Part shown: piece by piece, positions 12,842 to 20,044 of the stretch
Numbering within the stretch: the stretch's first letter is position 1
How the letters are laid out: every line of letters begins with the position of its first letter
Assembly (NCBI GenBank): GCA_040882645.1
Contig: JBBEAX010000060.1
Span: 1 to 20,044 of the forward strand
DNA length: 20,044 nt
Direction of reading: 5' to 3'
Source: JAUYIV01 sp040882645
GTDB lineage: Bacteria > Actinomycetota > Acidimicrobiia > Spongiisociales > UBA11373
The notes under the pieces: model-generated
The model's input: only the letters and a program-made list of their open reading frames with translations
Told to the model about the DNA's origin: nothing
Databases searched by the model: none
Translations under genes and position numbers: made by a program

Positions 12842-13740
12842 AGGCTGCGATCGATATCGGCACCAACACCGTCCGCCTCCTCGTGGCCGATCTGGTCGGT
12901 GACGGACTCGTGGATGTCGAGCGACGCACGGAGATCGTCGGACTCGGTCGCGGCGTCGACGCCACCGGCCGCTTCGACCCCGGCCGGGTCGAGCACGCCC
13001 TCGCCGTGCTCACGGACTATGCCGCCCGGCTGCGCTTCCACGGGGTGTCGCAGGTTCGCGCCGTCGCCACTTCGGCAACCCGTGACGCCGAAGACGCATC
13101 CGATTTCCTCGATCGGGTTGCCGGGGTCTTGGGGTTCCGGCCGGAGCTGATCGACGGCATCGAGGAGGCGGCCCTGTCGTTTCGCGGCGCCACCGCCGCG
13201 CTCCTGGGCCTCCACCCGACTTTGGTCATCGACCCGGGCGGGGGGAGCACCGAGTTCGTGCTCGGCGCTGCCGCCCCCGACTACTCGGTGAGTCTCGACA
13301 TCGGCTCGGTCCGGCTCACCGAGCGGCTCTTGCCGGAACGACCGGCGTCGCCCGACCGGGTGACGGCAGCGGCGGCCGAGGTGGCCGAGATATTCGGTCT
13401 GGTCAGGCTGCCGACCAGCCCGGCGCGGGTGATCGGGGTGGCCGGAACCTTCACTTCGCTCGCGGCCATCTCGCTCGGTCTCGATCCCTACGACCGGGAG
13501 GCGGTCCACGGGTCGGCCCTGACGATGGCGGACCTCGACCGGCTGGTCGACCGCTTGTCCGGACTCACGGTGGAGGAGACCGCAGCCATCCCGTCGCTCG
13601 AACCGAAGCGCGCCCCGGTACTCCTCGGCGGCGCCATCGTGGCCCGCGAAGCCGTAAGGGTGTCAGGACTCGACTCGGTGACCGTTTCCGAAGCGGACCT
13701 GCTCGACGGGATGGTCCTCGCACTCGTTGACTCCGAGTAA
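12838..13740 (+). CDS. ppx: Ppx/GppA phosphatase family (exopolyphosphatase / pppGpp phosphatase)
   Basis: An ASKHA-fold phosphatase of about 300 residues, the short form typical of actinobacterial Ppx. Phosphate 1 motif AIDIGTNTVRLLVAD is at the N-terminus, and phosphate 2 motif VIDPGGGSTEFVLG is near residue 133. VIGVAGTFTSLAAI follows. The family cleaves terminal phosphate from polyphosphate or pppGpp; which one cannot be told. The GTG at 12838 overlaps the DUF501 stop and has cgggag five bases before it; a GTG at 12823 would add five residues but lacks a ribosome binding site. It matches mycobacterial ppx2 in position and ends the conserved block. Confidence 0.9.
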   Translation: MKAAIDIGTNTVRLLVADLVGDGLVDVERRTEIVGLGRGVDATGRFDPGRVEHALAVLTDYAARLRFHGVSQVRAVATSATRDAEDASDFLDRVAGVLGFRPELIDGIEEAALSFRGATAALLGLHPTLVIDPGGGSTEFVLGAAAPDYSVSLDIGSVRLTERLLPERPASPDRVTAAAAEVAEIFGLVRLPTSPARVIGVAGTFTSLAAISLGLDPYDREAVHGSALTMADLDRLVDRLSGLTVEETAAIPSLEPKRAPVLLGGAIVAREAVRVSGLDSVTVSEADLLDGMVLALVDSE

Positions 13741-13749
13741 GTTATGGCG

Positions 13750-13777
13750 ATACACCATCAGGTGTATAAAGGTGTAT
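13750..13777. promoter_or_regulatory. Palindromic operator/promoter of vapBC
   Basis: atacacc (13750-13756) and ggtgtat (13761-13767) form a 7-bp inverted repeat with a 4-base centre, and a third ggtgtat is at 13771-13777. A TATGGT box (13775-13780) ends six bases before the VapB ATG. This layout is typical of autoregulated toxin-antitoxin promoters, in which the antitoxin or the complex would bind the repeats. Confidence 0.65.
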
Positions 13778-13786
13778 GGTATCCGA

Positions 13787-13996
13787 ATGTCCCGCACCAA
13801 TATCGAGATCGACGACGATCTGATCGCCCGGGTGATGCGGCGTTACCGGGTCACCACCAAGCGCGCCGCAGTGGATCTGGCCTTGCGCCGGGCCGCAGGC
13901 GAGGCTCTCACCTCCGAGGAGTTTCTCGAGCTGGAGGGCCTTGGCTGGGAGGGTGACCTGGAGGACTTGCGTCGCGATCGCGTTGGAGGTCGGTGA
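13787..13996 (+). CDS. vapB: VapB-type antitoxin
   Basis: A 69-residue antitoxin. The N-terminal MSRTNIEIDDDLIARVMRRY is the DNA-binding ribbon of the VapB type II family, followed by TTKRAAVDLALRRAAG. The acidic, Trp-containing C-terminal part (LEGLGWEGDLEDLRRD) is the likely toxin-wrapping segment. The start at 13787 was chosen because the family begins here and a -10-like box and palindrome sit just upstream; an open extension to 13727 overlaps ppx and is not family-like. It abuts vapC without a gap, as expected for co-translation. Confidence 0.9.
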   Translation: MSRTNIEIDDDLIARVMRRYRVTTKRAAVDLALRRAAGEALTSEEFLELEGLGWEGDLEDLRRDRVGGR

Positions 13997-14386
13997 ATGC
14001 TCCTGGTCGACACATCGGCCTGGATCGAGTTCCTCCGAGCAACCGGATCGCCGGTCGCCCTCCGGGTTCGGTCCCTTGCTGCCGACCTGCAATACGCCAC
14101 CACCGACCTGGTGCTCGCCGAGCTTCGGGTGGGTGCCCGCTCCGAGCAAGAGGAACTCCGGGTGCGGCGCATCGCTGAGACCGGCCGGTTCTATCCGATC
14201 CGGCCTCTGTTCGACTACGAGACTGCCGCCGACATCGCTCGCGCCTGCCGCCGCGCCGCCTCTCCGGTGGCGATCGCCGACTGCTTGATCGCCGCGGTGG
14301 CAGTCAACAACGATCTGGACTTGCTGGCGGCAGATCGTGGCTTCGAGACCATTGCCCTCCACTCCGGGTTGCGGCTGGCGGCCTGA
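13997..14386 (+). CDS. vapC: VapC-type PIN-domain ribonuclease toxin
   Basis: A 129-residue PIN-domain RNase. The acidic metal-binding residues are all present: D5 (MLLVDTSAWIEF), E42 (VLAELRVGA), D95 (AIADCLIAA) and D113 (LLAADRGF). VapC toxins cut specific tRNAs or rRNA when released from VapB; the target here is unknown. The ATG directly follows the VapB stop, and a GGAGG (13985-13989) lies seven bases upstream, inside vapB. The toxin looks intact, so the pair is probably functional. Confidence 0.93.
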   Translation: MLLVDTSAWIEFLRATGSPVALRVRSLAADLQYATTDLVLAELRVGARSEQEELRVRRIAETGRFYPIRPLFDYETAADIARACRRAASPVAIADCLIAAVAVNNDLDLLAADRGFETIALHSGLRLAA

Positions 14387-14408
14387 TGCCACGGGCTGGC
14401 CTGAATCG

Positions 14409-14414
14409 TATGAT
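14409..14414 (+). promoter_or_regulatory. Putative -10 box before the DinB-like gene
   Basis: TATGAT is one base from the TATAAT consensus and ends eight bases before the ATG at 14423, with no ribosome binding site. It separates this gene transcriptionally from vapBC. Confidence 0.4.
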
Positions 14415-14422
14415 CGGCGGTC

Positions 14423-14932
14423 ATGGGCTCCGACGTGCTCTCGAACTTGGACTTCAGCAGGCGCGAACAACCTGCTGCCGATACCGACCTGCGCGAGCAG
14501 CTCGTCGGTTGGCTCGGCTACCAGCGGCACGAGTTCACGAGAAAGCTCCGTGACCTGACGCCGGCACAGCTGGTGGAGTGGTCGATACCGCCCGTCGAAC
14601 TATCCGTTCTGGGTCTCGTCCGGCACATGGCGCAGATGGAGCATGTGTACCGCTCGTGGGGACTGGGCGGCGGGGACCGGGTCGATCACTACGGCGACGA
14701 CGACTACGCGGGGGGATCGGTCGCCACCATCGACGCCGATCTCCGGCTCTACTTCGACGAGGTTGCGAAGGCCGATGTCGCCATCGCCGCACTTGCGGAC
14801 CTCGACGCGGTGGGGAAGGGCCACGGCCGGCCGCTCGGTGCGGTGTTGATCAAGATGGTCGATGAGTACGCCTTGCACAGCGGCCAAGCGCACATGCTGA
14901 GGTTCGCCGCGCTCGGCGAGATCATCTGCTGA
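14423..14932 (+). CDS. DinB family protein (DUF664)
   Basis: A 169-residue four-helix-bundle protein. The pattern LGLVRHMAQMEHVYRSWGL, then an acidic loop, then LIKMVDEYALHSGQAHMLR near the C-terminus is the DUF664 branch of the DinB/YfiT superfamily; the His residues in these helices normally hold a metal ion. Members include thiol-dependent S-transferases, for example mycothiol- or bacillithiol-dependent ones. Mycothiol use would fit an actinobacterium but is not shown. It is convergent with the CDF gene, with only 21 bases between the stops and no clear terminator. Confidence 0.85.
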   Translation: MGSDVLSNLDFSRREQPAADTDLREQLVGWLGYQRHEFTRKLRDLTPAQLVEWSIPPVELSVLGLVRHMAQMEHVYRSWGLGGGDRVDHYGDDDYAGGSVATIDADLRLYFDEVAKADVAIAALADLDAVGKGHGRPLGAVLIKMVDEYALHSGQAHMLRFAALGEIIC

Positions 14933-14953
14933 GAGGGACCATCGGGACCCCTG

Positions 14954-16015
14954 TCAAGACTTCCTTGGTGGGTCATTGCCTTGGACCGCTCCGTCGCTGT
15001 ACCGCTCGTGATGGGCGGTGACCTCGTGGGCGCCGGGTTCCCCGCTCGGGTCGACGTGGACCAGGGCATCGACGGTGAAGGGAAAGGCGTGGAGGAGATC
15101 GTGCGTGATGGCCTGGGCGATCTCGTGGCCCCGGCGCACCGTTATGTCGGGATCAACGGCTGCGACCAGCGTGATGAACATGCGATGTCCGTGCCAACGC
15201 ATCCGGACCTCGCCCACCGAGATGACACCGTCGACGGATCCGGCGACCTGCTCGGTCCGGTCCACCAACTCGGGGTCGACAGCATCAAGGATTCGCCCGA
15301 ACACTCGGGTGCCGGCATGTCGGAGCAACACCAGGATCGCTCCCGCGACCATGAGGCCGGCAACCGGGTCCACCCAGTCGGCACCCAGTGCGGCACCGAC
15401 GCCAGCAGCGACCACTGCCAGCGAGGTCAGGGCGTCCGCTCTGGCATGGTGTCCGTCGGCGATCAGTGCCCCCGACGAGATTCGACGACCGACCCGGATG
15501 CGGTACCGGGCGACCAGTTCATTACCTGCCGCCCCGATGAGCCCGGCGGCGATCACCCACGGTATGTGGGCGAGAGTCCGTGGATCGAACAGCCGGCGGA
15601 CCGACTCCCACGCGACCACGCCCGCCGACACCGCGATAGCCGCCACGATGACCAACCCGGCGAGGTCCTCCGCTCGACCGAGTCCAAAGGTGAACTTCCT
15701 CGAGCTCGATCTTCGTCCGAGGGCGAACGCGATCCACAGCGGAATCGCGGTGAGCGCGTCGGTCACGTTGTGGAGAGTGTCGGAGAGAAGGGCCACCGAG
15801 CCCGTGAACACCACCAGAACCGCTTGGAGGGCAGCCGTGGACCCCAACGCGGCCAGGGACACCTTCGAGGCCCGCACACCCGCAGCGCCCGTGTCCGCCA
15901 ACGGAGCCTCGTCATTGTGGCTGTGCGAGTGACCCCATACCCGCCGCAGGCGATCAGCCAGGCCCCGGAAGCCGGACTCCACCTCGTGGTCGTGGTCGTG
16001 ATCGTGATCGGACAT
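14954..16015 (-). CDS. Cation diffusion facilitator family metal transporter
   Basis: A 353-residue CDF efflux protein exchanging divalent metal for protons across the cytoplasmic membrane. The N-terminus is His/Asp-rich (MSDHDHDHDHE, then HSHSH at 29-33), a likely metal-sensing or chaperoning arm. Six membrane segments can be discerned. The transport-site pairs are H82-x3-D86 (HNVTD) and H190-x3-D194 (HARAD), an HD-HD arrangement usually linked to Zn, with Cd or Co possible. The C-terminal cytoplasmic domain has GEVRMRWHGHRMFITLVAAVDPD. No close ribosome binding site is seen. It may be the last gene of the minus-strand run, 72 bases after the VOC gene, or have its own promoter. Confidence 0.93.
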   Translation of the reverse strand: MSDHDHDHDHEVESGFRGLADRLRRVWGHSHSHNDEAPLADTGAAGVRASKVSLAALGSTAALQAVLVVFTGSVALLSDTLHNVTDALTAIPLWIAFALGRRSSSRKFTFGLGRAEDLAGLVIVAAIAVSAGVVAWESVRRLFDPRTLAHIPWVIAAGLIGAAGNELVARYRIRVGRRISSGALIADGHHARADALTSLAVVAAGVGAALGADWVDPVAGLMVAGAILVLLRHAGTRVFGRILDAVDPELVDRTEQVAGSVDGVISVGEVRMRWHGHRMFITLVAAVDPDITVRRGHEIAQAITHDLLHAFPFTVDALVHVDPSGEPGAHEVTAHHERYSDGAVQGNDPPRKS

Positions 16016-16087
16016 GACGGCTTGCCACGATACGGCTTTGAGGCCCAGCGAAGAAGTCGCGATCGATTTGCAGTGGCAGCAGGGTCC

Positions 16088-16708
16088 TCACAGCGTTGCC
16101 TCACCCTTCTCGGTGGCCACCACCACCGACTTCACACCAGGCGTGCCTGCGGTGACCGTGATCGGGAGCACGTGGACTCCGAGGCGGTCCTCGATGAGAC
16201 GGGGGTTTCCGCTGAGTTCCAGGGCGGCGATGCCGGTAGGGGTCACCCGATGCTCGGCCAGGGCGCGCCCGGGGTGGTGATCGGGGTCGACCTCCCATTC
16301 GATGAAGAACGGCAGACGCTCGGGTCCGAACATATCGTCCACTCCGACCAGCCGCCAGGACAGCACCGTGCCGTCGGGGCGGGTGCGCGTCATCGGGATG
16401 GCGGCGAGGCGGAGGCGCCGGGCCTCCTCGTCGGCATCCTCGGTGCGGAGGCACAGTGCCGCCGGTACCAGCCCCGGCTGCTCGGTGGCTGCCGCCCACT
16501 GACCCATCGGGCTCTGCGCCGCCTCCACCGGGTCGATCACCGCCATCAGTTCCAGGTAGGCGGTGCCGAGGGGGACGATACGGTTGCCGGTGCCGTGCCC
16601 GGGGTGCCGTCCGCCCGCGACCGAGGCGAGCCCATGGGTCTCGAAGAGCGCGTCGGCGGCCCGGTCGAGGTCCTCCACGACGAAGATCACGTGATCGATG
16701 GAGATCAT
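16088..16708 (-). CDS. VOC (glyoxalase-like) domain protein
   Basis: A 206-residue protein starting MISIDHVIFVVEDLDRAADA, the first beta-alpha unit of the glyoxalase/VOC fold; the overall pattern fits the Glyoxalase_3-like group, with a second half around PFFIEWEVDPDHHPGRA. Potential metal ligands include H6 and a Glu in TAYLELMAVID. Substrate is unknown: related proteins are dioxygenases, lyases or binding proteins. Its ATG lies 13 bases after the stop of the ABC ATPase, so it is probably co-transcribed with the transporter, though a functional link is not established. Confidence 0.82.
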   Translation of the reverse strand: MISIDHVIFVVEDLDRAADALFETHGLASVAGGRHPGHGTGNRIVPLGTAYLELMAVIDPVEAAQSPMGQWAAATEQPGLVPAALCLRTEDADEEARRLRLAAIPMTRTRPDGTVLSWRLVGVDDMFGPERLPFFIEWEVDPDHHPGRALAEHRVTPTGIAALELSGNPRLIEDRLGVHVLPITVTAGTPGVKSVVVATEKGEATL

Positions 16709-16721
16709 GACCTGAGGCTAT

Positions 16722-17471
16722 CTACAGGCGGCGGGCTTCGACGATTCGTTCCAGGAACTGCTGGGTGCGGGGGTGCTGGGGCCGGGTGAAGATCTCGGCG
16801 GGGGGCCCCTGTTCGAGCACCACCCCGGCGTCGAGGAAACACACCCGGTCGGCGACGTCGCGGGCGAAGCCCATCTCGTGGGTGGCGACCACCATGGTCA
16901 TGCCCTCCGTCTTCAGGTCCTGAATCACCGCCAGCACTTCGCCCACCAGCTCGGGGTCGAGTGCCGAGGTGACCTCGTCGAGCAGCATCAGACTCGGCCT
17001 CGAGGCCAGCGCTCGTACGATCGCCACCCGTTGTTGCTGTCCGCCGGAGAGGCGGTCCGGGTACTCCCGCGCCTTGTCGACCAGGCCGAACCGCTCGAGC
17101 AGCACCCAGGCGTCCTGCTCGGCCTGCTCTTTCGGTACCCGGTGGGCCTTGCGGGGGCCCAGCGTCACGTTGTCGATCACCCGCATGTGGGGGAACAGGT
17201 TGAACGCCTGGAAGACGATCCCCATCGTGTGGCGCACCGTGTTGCTGTTCACCCCCGGTCCGGTGACCCTGGCGCCATCGAGCACGATCTCGCCCTTGTC
17301 GATGGGGACCAGCAGGTTGATGCACTTGAGCAGCGTCGACTTGCCCGATCCTGACGAGCCGATCAGGCACACCACCTCGTGGTTGGCGACATCGAGGTCG
17401 ACTTCGCGCAGCACCTCCTTGCCGTCGAACGACTTGCCCACGCCGCGGATGGAGAGCTTGGGATCACTCAT
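16722..17471 (-). CDS. Polar amino-acid ABC transporter ATPase (GlnQ type)
   Basis: A 249-residue nucleotide-binding subunit. Walker A GSSGSGKS is at 38-45, the Q-loop is in VFQAFNLFPHM, the signature LSGGQ is at 141-145, Walker B LMLLDE at 161-166 and the switch His is H198. The NLFPHMRVIDNVTLGPRKA and LDPELVGEVL wording is typical of polar amino-acid importers (GlnQ, HisP, ArtP). The ATG overlaps the permease stop by four bases. With the permease and lipoprotein it forms a complete importer, assuming the single permease works as a homodimer. Confidence 0.95.
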   Translation of the reverse strand: MSDPKLSIRGVGKSFDGKEVLREVDLDVANHEVVCLIGSSGSGKSTLLKCINLLVPIDKGEIVLDGARVTGPGVNSNTVRHTMGIVFQAFNLFPHMRVIDNVTLGPRKAHRVPKEQAEQDAWVLLERFGLVDKAREYPDRLSGGQQQRVAIVRALASRPSLMLLDEVTSALDPELVGEVLAVIQDLKTEGMTMVVATHEMGFARDVADRVCFLDAGVVLEQGPPAEIFTRPQHPRTQQFLERIVEARRL

Positions 17472-18322
17472 GTGCTCATCGCCTGCATTCGCTTCCGCTG
17501 TCGATCGGAGTACCAGTCGGTGAACCGGGCCACCGGCACGCTAACCAGCAGGAAAAGCACCGCCGCCGCGATGTACGAGGTGTAGTTGAAGGTGCGGGCG
17601 TTGTAGATGTCGGCCTCCCGCAGGCCCTCGCGGACCCCCAACACGAACACCAACGCAACGTCCTTCTGCAGGCTGACGAACCCGTTGAGCAGCGCCGGGA
17701 TCACGTTGCGAACCGCCTGGGGTACCACGACGTGCCACAGCGCCTGCCCCTGGGTGAGCCCGATCGAGCGGGCCGACATCCGCTGGCTCTCGGGCACCGA
17801 GTCGATGCCTGCCCGGTACACCTCGGCGGTGTACGCCGAGTACGAGAAGACGAGGGCGGCTACTCCCCAGAAGAGGGCGCTGTTGGGCACTCCGGGCAGC
17901 CGGAGGGAGGGGATCCCGAAACCCATGAGCAGGATCAGCAGAAGCAGGGGGAGGCCGCGCGCCAGGTCGATGTAGCCGATCATCAGCAGGCGCATTGGTG
18001 TGTAGGCCGGCCCCCGCAGTGAGCGGGCCATGGCCACGGCCAGCCCGATCACCAGGATCAGGATCTCGGCCACGATGAACATCTTGATGTCGAGCCAGAA
18101 GCCGTCGAGCACCAGCGGGAAGCTGGTCTTGAAGTGGCCCCAGTTGAAGAACTGGCGCTGCACCGCCGGCCAGTACTGGGAGTTGAGGACGAGAGCGATC
18201 AGCAGGCCGAAGACCACGACCGTCGAGATGACGGCGATCCAGGCACCGCGGCCGTTCTCCTCCGACTGACGCGGCGAGGGCCCCCCCCCCCCCTCGACTC
18301 GCTCGAGCGGAGTCGGAGTCAC
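17468..18322 (-). CDS. Polar amino-acid ABC transporter permease
   Basis: A 284-residue HisM/GlnP-type inner-membrane subunit. A low-complexity start (~27 residues) precedes a first membrane segment (AVISTVVVFGLLIALVL); four to five more follow. The EAA loop is visible as YRAGIDSVPESQRMSARSIG and VVVPQAVRNVIPALLN. The GTG start directly abuts the TAG of the binding-protein gene with no ribosome binding site, so translation is probably coupled. A run of 13 G (plus-strand C at 18281-18293) encodes residues E10 to G14; a change of one base would shift the frame before the first membrane segment. The present length keeps the frame open. Confidence 0.92.
   Translation of the reverse strand: MTPTPLERVEGGGGPSPRQSEENGRGAWIAVISTVVVFGLLIALVLNSQYWPAVQRQFFNWGHFKTSFPLVLDGFWLDIKMFIVAEILILVIGLAVAMARSLRGPAYTPMRLLMIGYIDLARGLPLLLLILLMGFGIPSLRLPGVPNSALFWGVAALVFSYSAYTAEVYRAGIDSVPESQRMSARSIGLTQGQALWHVVVPQAVRNVIPALLNGFVSLQKDVALVFVLGVREGLREADIYNARTFNYTSYIAAAVLFLLVSVPVARFTDWYSDRQRKRMQAMST
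18281..18293. repeat. 13-base homopolymer tract (poly-C on +, poly-G on coding strand)
   Basis: Thirteen C in a row on the plus strand, inside the 5' coding part of the permease gene about 30 bases after its GTG. No other homopolymer of this length is present in the window. Such tracts slip during replication and are also prone to assembly error. Confidence 0.95.
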
Positions 18323-19204
18323 CTACTCGGAGATGGTGATGGCGCCACCGGCGTCCACCAGCCACAGCTCCTCGAGGGTGGTCAGCGTGCCGTCTGCCCG
18401 GAGGGCGGCGAGTGCCACGTTGACGCAGTCGCGGAGGGGGTTGCCCTCTTCGAAGAGCATCCCGAATTCATCCGGAGCATCGGCAGCCCCGAACGCTGCC
18501 ACCACGACACTCCCCGGGATCTCGACCGCGGTGATGTAGTAGGCGGTGGCGATATCGACCACCAGGCCGTCGATCTGGTCGGCCTCCAGTGCCGACTTGG
18601 CATCGACCGTCGACTCGTAGACCGACACCGTAGTGTTCGGCTGGATCACGTTCTCGATGTAGTCGAGGCTGGTCGTTCCCACCTGCACGCCGAAGCGAGC
18701 ATCCGCCAGGTCGGCGAACGAGGTCGCATTGGCGATCGGGTTGTCCGCGAACGCCACCAGGGCCTGCGCATTGGCGTAATACGGGTCGGAAAAGTCGACG
18801 ACCTCATCCCGTTCGGCAGTGATCGTGTACTGCTGGATGTTGAAGTCGAAGTTCTTCGGGCCCACTCCGATCGCCTCGTCGAATCCCACGCGGACCCAGA
18901 CGATCTGATCGGCGCTGAAGCCCATTTCCTCCGCCACTGCGTACACGACGGCGGACTCGAACCCGACACCGGACTCGGGCTCGTCGAAGTTGTCACCGGT
19001 GGGGGTGCCTACCCACGGGGGAAAGGCGGGTTCGCCGGTGGCAACCGTCAACTGGCCGGGAGTGACCAAGTCGAGATCGGCCACTTCACACGAGGCGGCG
19101 GCGGGTCCTGAGCTCGAGGTGGTGGTGGCGTCGTCATCACCGCACGCCACCGCAACGAGCGCCAGGATCATCAGGACGCTCAGCAGTCTCCATCTCACTT
19201 TCAT
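18323..19204 (-). CDS. Amino-acid ABC transporter substrate-binding lipoprotein
   Basis: A 293-residue extracellular solute-binding protein, family 3. The signal peptide has a basic start (MKVRWR), a hydrophobic core and a lipobox AVAC with Cys21, followed by a Asp/Thr/Ser linker. The mature part begins LTVATGEPAFPPWV, continues with GFESAVVYAVAEEMG and FDFNIQQYTITAERDEVVDFSDPYY, and then the second lobe FGVQVGTTSLDYIEN. These are the ligand-lining segments of the polar amino-acid binding proteins; the exact ligand is not readable. AGGAGA lies two bases before the ATG (plus-strand 19207-19212). It is the first gene of the transporter operon. Confidence 0.93.
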   Translation of the reverse strand: MKVRWRLLSVLMILALVAVACGDDDATTTSSSGPAAASCEVADLDLVTPGQLTVATGEPAFPPWVGTPTGDNFDEPESGVGFESAVVYAVAEEMGFSADQIVWVRVGFDEAIGVGPKNFDFNIQQYTITAERDEVVDFSDPYYANAQALVAFADNPIANATSFADLADARFGVQVGTTSLDYIENVIQPNTTVSVYESTVDAKSALEADQIDGLVVDIATAYYITAVEIPGSVVVAAFGAADAPDEFGMLFEEGNPLRDCVNVALAALRADGTLTTLEELWLVDAGGAITISE

Positions 19205-19249
19205 GTTCTCCTGTAAGGGTTGCCGGAAGGCTAGCGATTGCCACCCGCT

Positions 19250-19843
19250 TCACTCCCCGGGCTCGGGCAGAAACTTCCCCCGGGCTACCGCCCGGAGCAC
19301 CTCCTGGGCGGGCGAGCCCTCGAAGTCGGCACTCAACTCGACCTCGATCTTGAGCACCCCGTGGTCCGGCTTGCGGCTGGCTCCGATGCGTTCGAGGGGG
19401 CGCAGGATCTCCACGTTGTCGCCCAGCACCCAGCCGCGAAAGGTGTGGATTCCGTTGGCGATGGCGCTGGCGCTGAGAAACTGCAACAGATAGGCACCGA
19501 TCCCACGGTGCTGCTGGTCGTCGACCACCGCCACCGCCGCCTCGGCGACCTCGGGATCCTTGGGGTCGCGCACGTAACGGGCGACGCCCCACCCGTCGCT
19601 GGGGTCGTCGGGATTCACCGCCACCCAGGCGAAGTGGCTGGTGTAGTCGACCTCGGTGAGGTACTTCAGCTCCCGAGCGTTGAGGCTGGTGACCGGCCGC
19701 AGGAACCGGCGATAGCGCGACTCGGAGGACAGTCGGGCCAGGCCCCGGGTGAGGGCGTCCTTGTCATCGGCCCGGATCGGGCGGATCAGCACCGATGAAC
19801 CGTCGTGGAGGGCGACGATGTGCTCAGTCGGGTCGAGTGCCAC
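19250..19843 (-). CDS. GNAT family N-acetyltransferase
   Basis: A 197-residue acyl-CoA N-acyltransferase. The start SVLIRPIRADDKDALTRGLARLS matches the GNAT domains found fused to acyl-CoA synthetase-like proteins and protein acetyltransferases of actinobacteria, followed by SRYRRFLRPV. The acetyl-CoA binding motif A is visible as VVDDQQHRGIGAYLLQFL. The substrate could be a protein lysine or a small molecule. The GTG start has no ribosome binding site and lies six bases after a TAGCCT box on the minus strand, so a leaderless transcript is likely. It sits 45 bases upstream of the binding-protein gene, which has its own ribosome binding site; co-transcription is possible. Confidence 0.87.
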   Translation of the reverse strand: MALDPTEHIVALHDGSSVLIRPIRADDKDALTRGLARLSSESRYRRFLRPVTSLNARELKYLTEVDYTSHFAWVAVNPDDPSDGWGVARYVRDPKDPEVAEAAVAVVDDQQHRGIGAYLLQFLSASAIANGIHTFRGWVLGDNVEILRPLERIGASRKPDHGVLKIEVELSADFEGSPAQEVLRAVARGKFLPEPGE

Positions 19844-19849
19844 CCACCC

Positions 19850-19855
19850 AGGCTA
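19850..19855 (-). promoter_or_regulatory. Putative -10 box for leaderless GNAT transcript
   Basis: TAGCCT on the minus strand ends six bases before the GTG at 19843, with no ribosome binding site between. It is the same arrangement as at mfd, DUF501 and vapB. Confidence 0.35.
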
Positions 19856-19871
19856 TATGCTCCACACCGTT

Positions 19872-19957
19872 GCCCGGGTGGCGAAATCGGTAGCCGCGGC
19901 GGACTTAAAATCCGCTGTCCCTCAGGGGGCGTGGGGGTTCGAGTCCCTCCCCGGGCA
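19872..19957 (+). tRNA. tRNA-Leu (anticodon TAA)
   Basis: A complete class II tRNA of 86 bases. The acceptor arms gcccggg (19872-19878) and cccgggc (19950-19956) pair fully, with discriminator A at 19957. The anticodon stem gcgga/tccgc closes the loop cttaaaa, giving anticodon TAA at 19906-19908. A long variable arm (gtccctcagggggcg region) is typical of Leu, and the T arm carries ggttcgagtcc. The 3' CCA is not encoded (next bases are ccc). It would read UUA and, with wobble, UUG codons. Confidence 0.95.
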
Positions 19958-19989
19958 CCCTGTTCATTCCCGGGCCTCTCTCCCCCCGT

Positions 19990-20044
19990 GTGTCAAGACC
20001 GGGGACATGGTTGACATTCGTGCGGGGACATCCTTGACACTTTT
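19990..20044. mobile_element. Repeat cluster after tRNA-Leu, possible mobile-element terminus (partial)
   Basis: ggggacat followed two bases later by ttgaca occurs twice with a 23-base period (20001-20016 and 20024-20039). gtgtcaag at 19990-19997 is inverted as cttgacac at 20033-20040. Such stacked sites resemble transposase-binding ends, possibly of an IS481-like element, entering from the right. No coding sequence is visible before the window ends, so identity is unproven. Confidence 0.35.

Noticed and set aside
14981..16789. 602-codon open frame on the plus strand
   Set aside because: It is antisense to the CDF and VOC genes, both with clear family motifs; the product is low-complexity and rich in Arg, Gly and His.
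18134..19111. 325-codon plus-strand frame over the transporter genes
   Set aside because: It is antisense to the permease and binding-protein genes, which have complete family features and a good ribosome binding site.

Overview
The window is GC-rich, densely packed bacterial DNA. Gene content and order point to an actinobacterium: mfd, a PpiC-type lipoprotein, mazG, eno, an FtsB/DivIC-type gene, a DUF501 gene and ppx run in series, the same order as the mycobacterial mfd-mazG-lpqU-eno-Rv1024-Rv1025-ppx block. Many start codons are GTG, stop/start overlaps are frequent, and several genes have a TANNNT box 6-8 bases before the start codon with no Shine-Dalgarno, as in leaderless actinobacterial transcripts. 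Dispersed intergenic repeats and a 10-N scaffold gap suggest an environmental or metagenome-assembled member of a lineage such as Acidimicrobiia (inference).

Layout, left to right. Positions 3-359 hold the 3' part of a DUF2383/PA2169-type four-helix-bundle gene. A scaffold gap (375-384) lies inside an inverted repeat and is followed by a heptamer-repeat hairpin. A plus-strand housekeeping run follows: pgsA (possible ATT start), an NAD-dependent epimerase, a repeat-rich spacer, mfd, the PpiC lipoprotein and mazG. A complete-looking 2341-bp IS1595-family transposon (8025-10365) separates mazG from eno. It has 26-bp terminal inverted repeats, flanking 8-bp direct repeats, a transposase with a C-terminal frameshift and three apparent passenger ORFs, one of them an unlisted 48-codon antisense gene with a strong ribosome binding site. 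The run then resumes with eno, the FtsB-like gene, a second heptamer hairpin region, DUF501 and ppx. A vapBC toxin-antitoxin pair with a palindromic operator and a DinB-like gene complete the plus-strand half.

From 14954 the coding strand flips. A CDF metal transporter, a VOC protein and a polar amino-acid ABC importer (ATPase, permease, lipoprotein binding protein) lie on the minus strand, with a GNAT acetyltransferase upstream. The permease gene carries a 13-base G tract near its 5' end. A tRNA-Leu(TAA) on the plus strand closes the window, followed by short direct and inverted repeats that look like a mobile-element terminus cut by the window edge.

Functionally, the left half covers phospholipid synthesis, transcription-coupled repair, nucleotide-pool sanitation, glycolysis, division and polyphosphate/ppGpp metabolism; the right half is transport and accessory enzymes. 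No stretch over 300 bases lacks a gene. The most unusual material is the passenger-carrying transposon, the recurring period-7 repeats between housekeeping genes, and the homopolymer tract in the permease.
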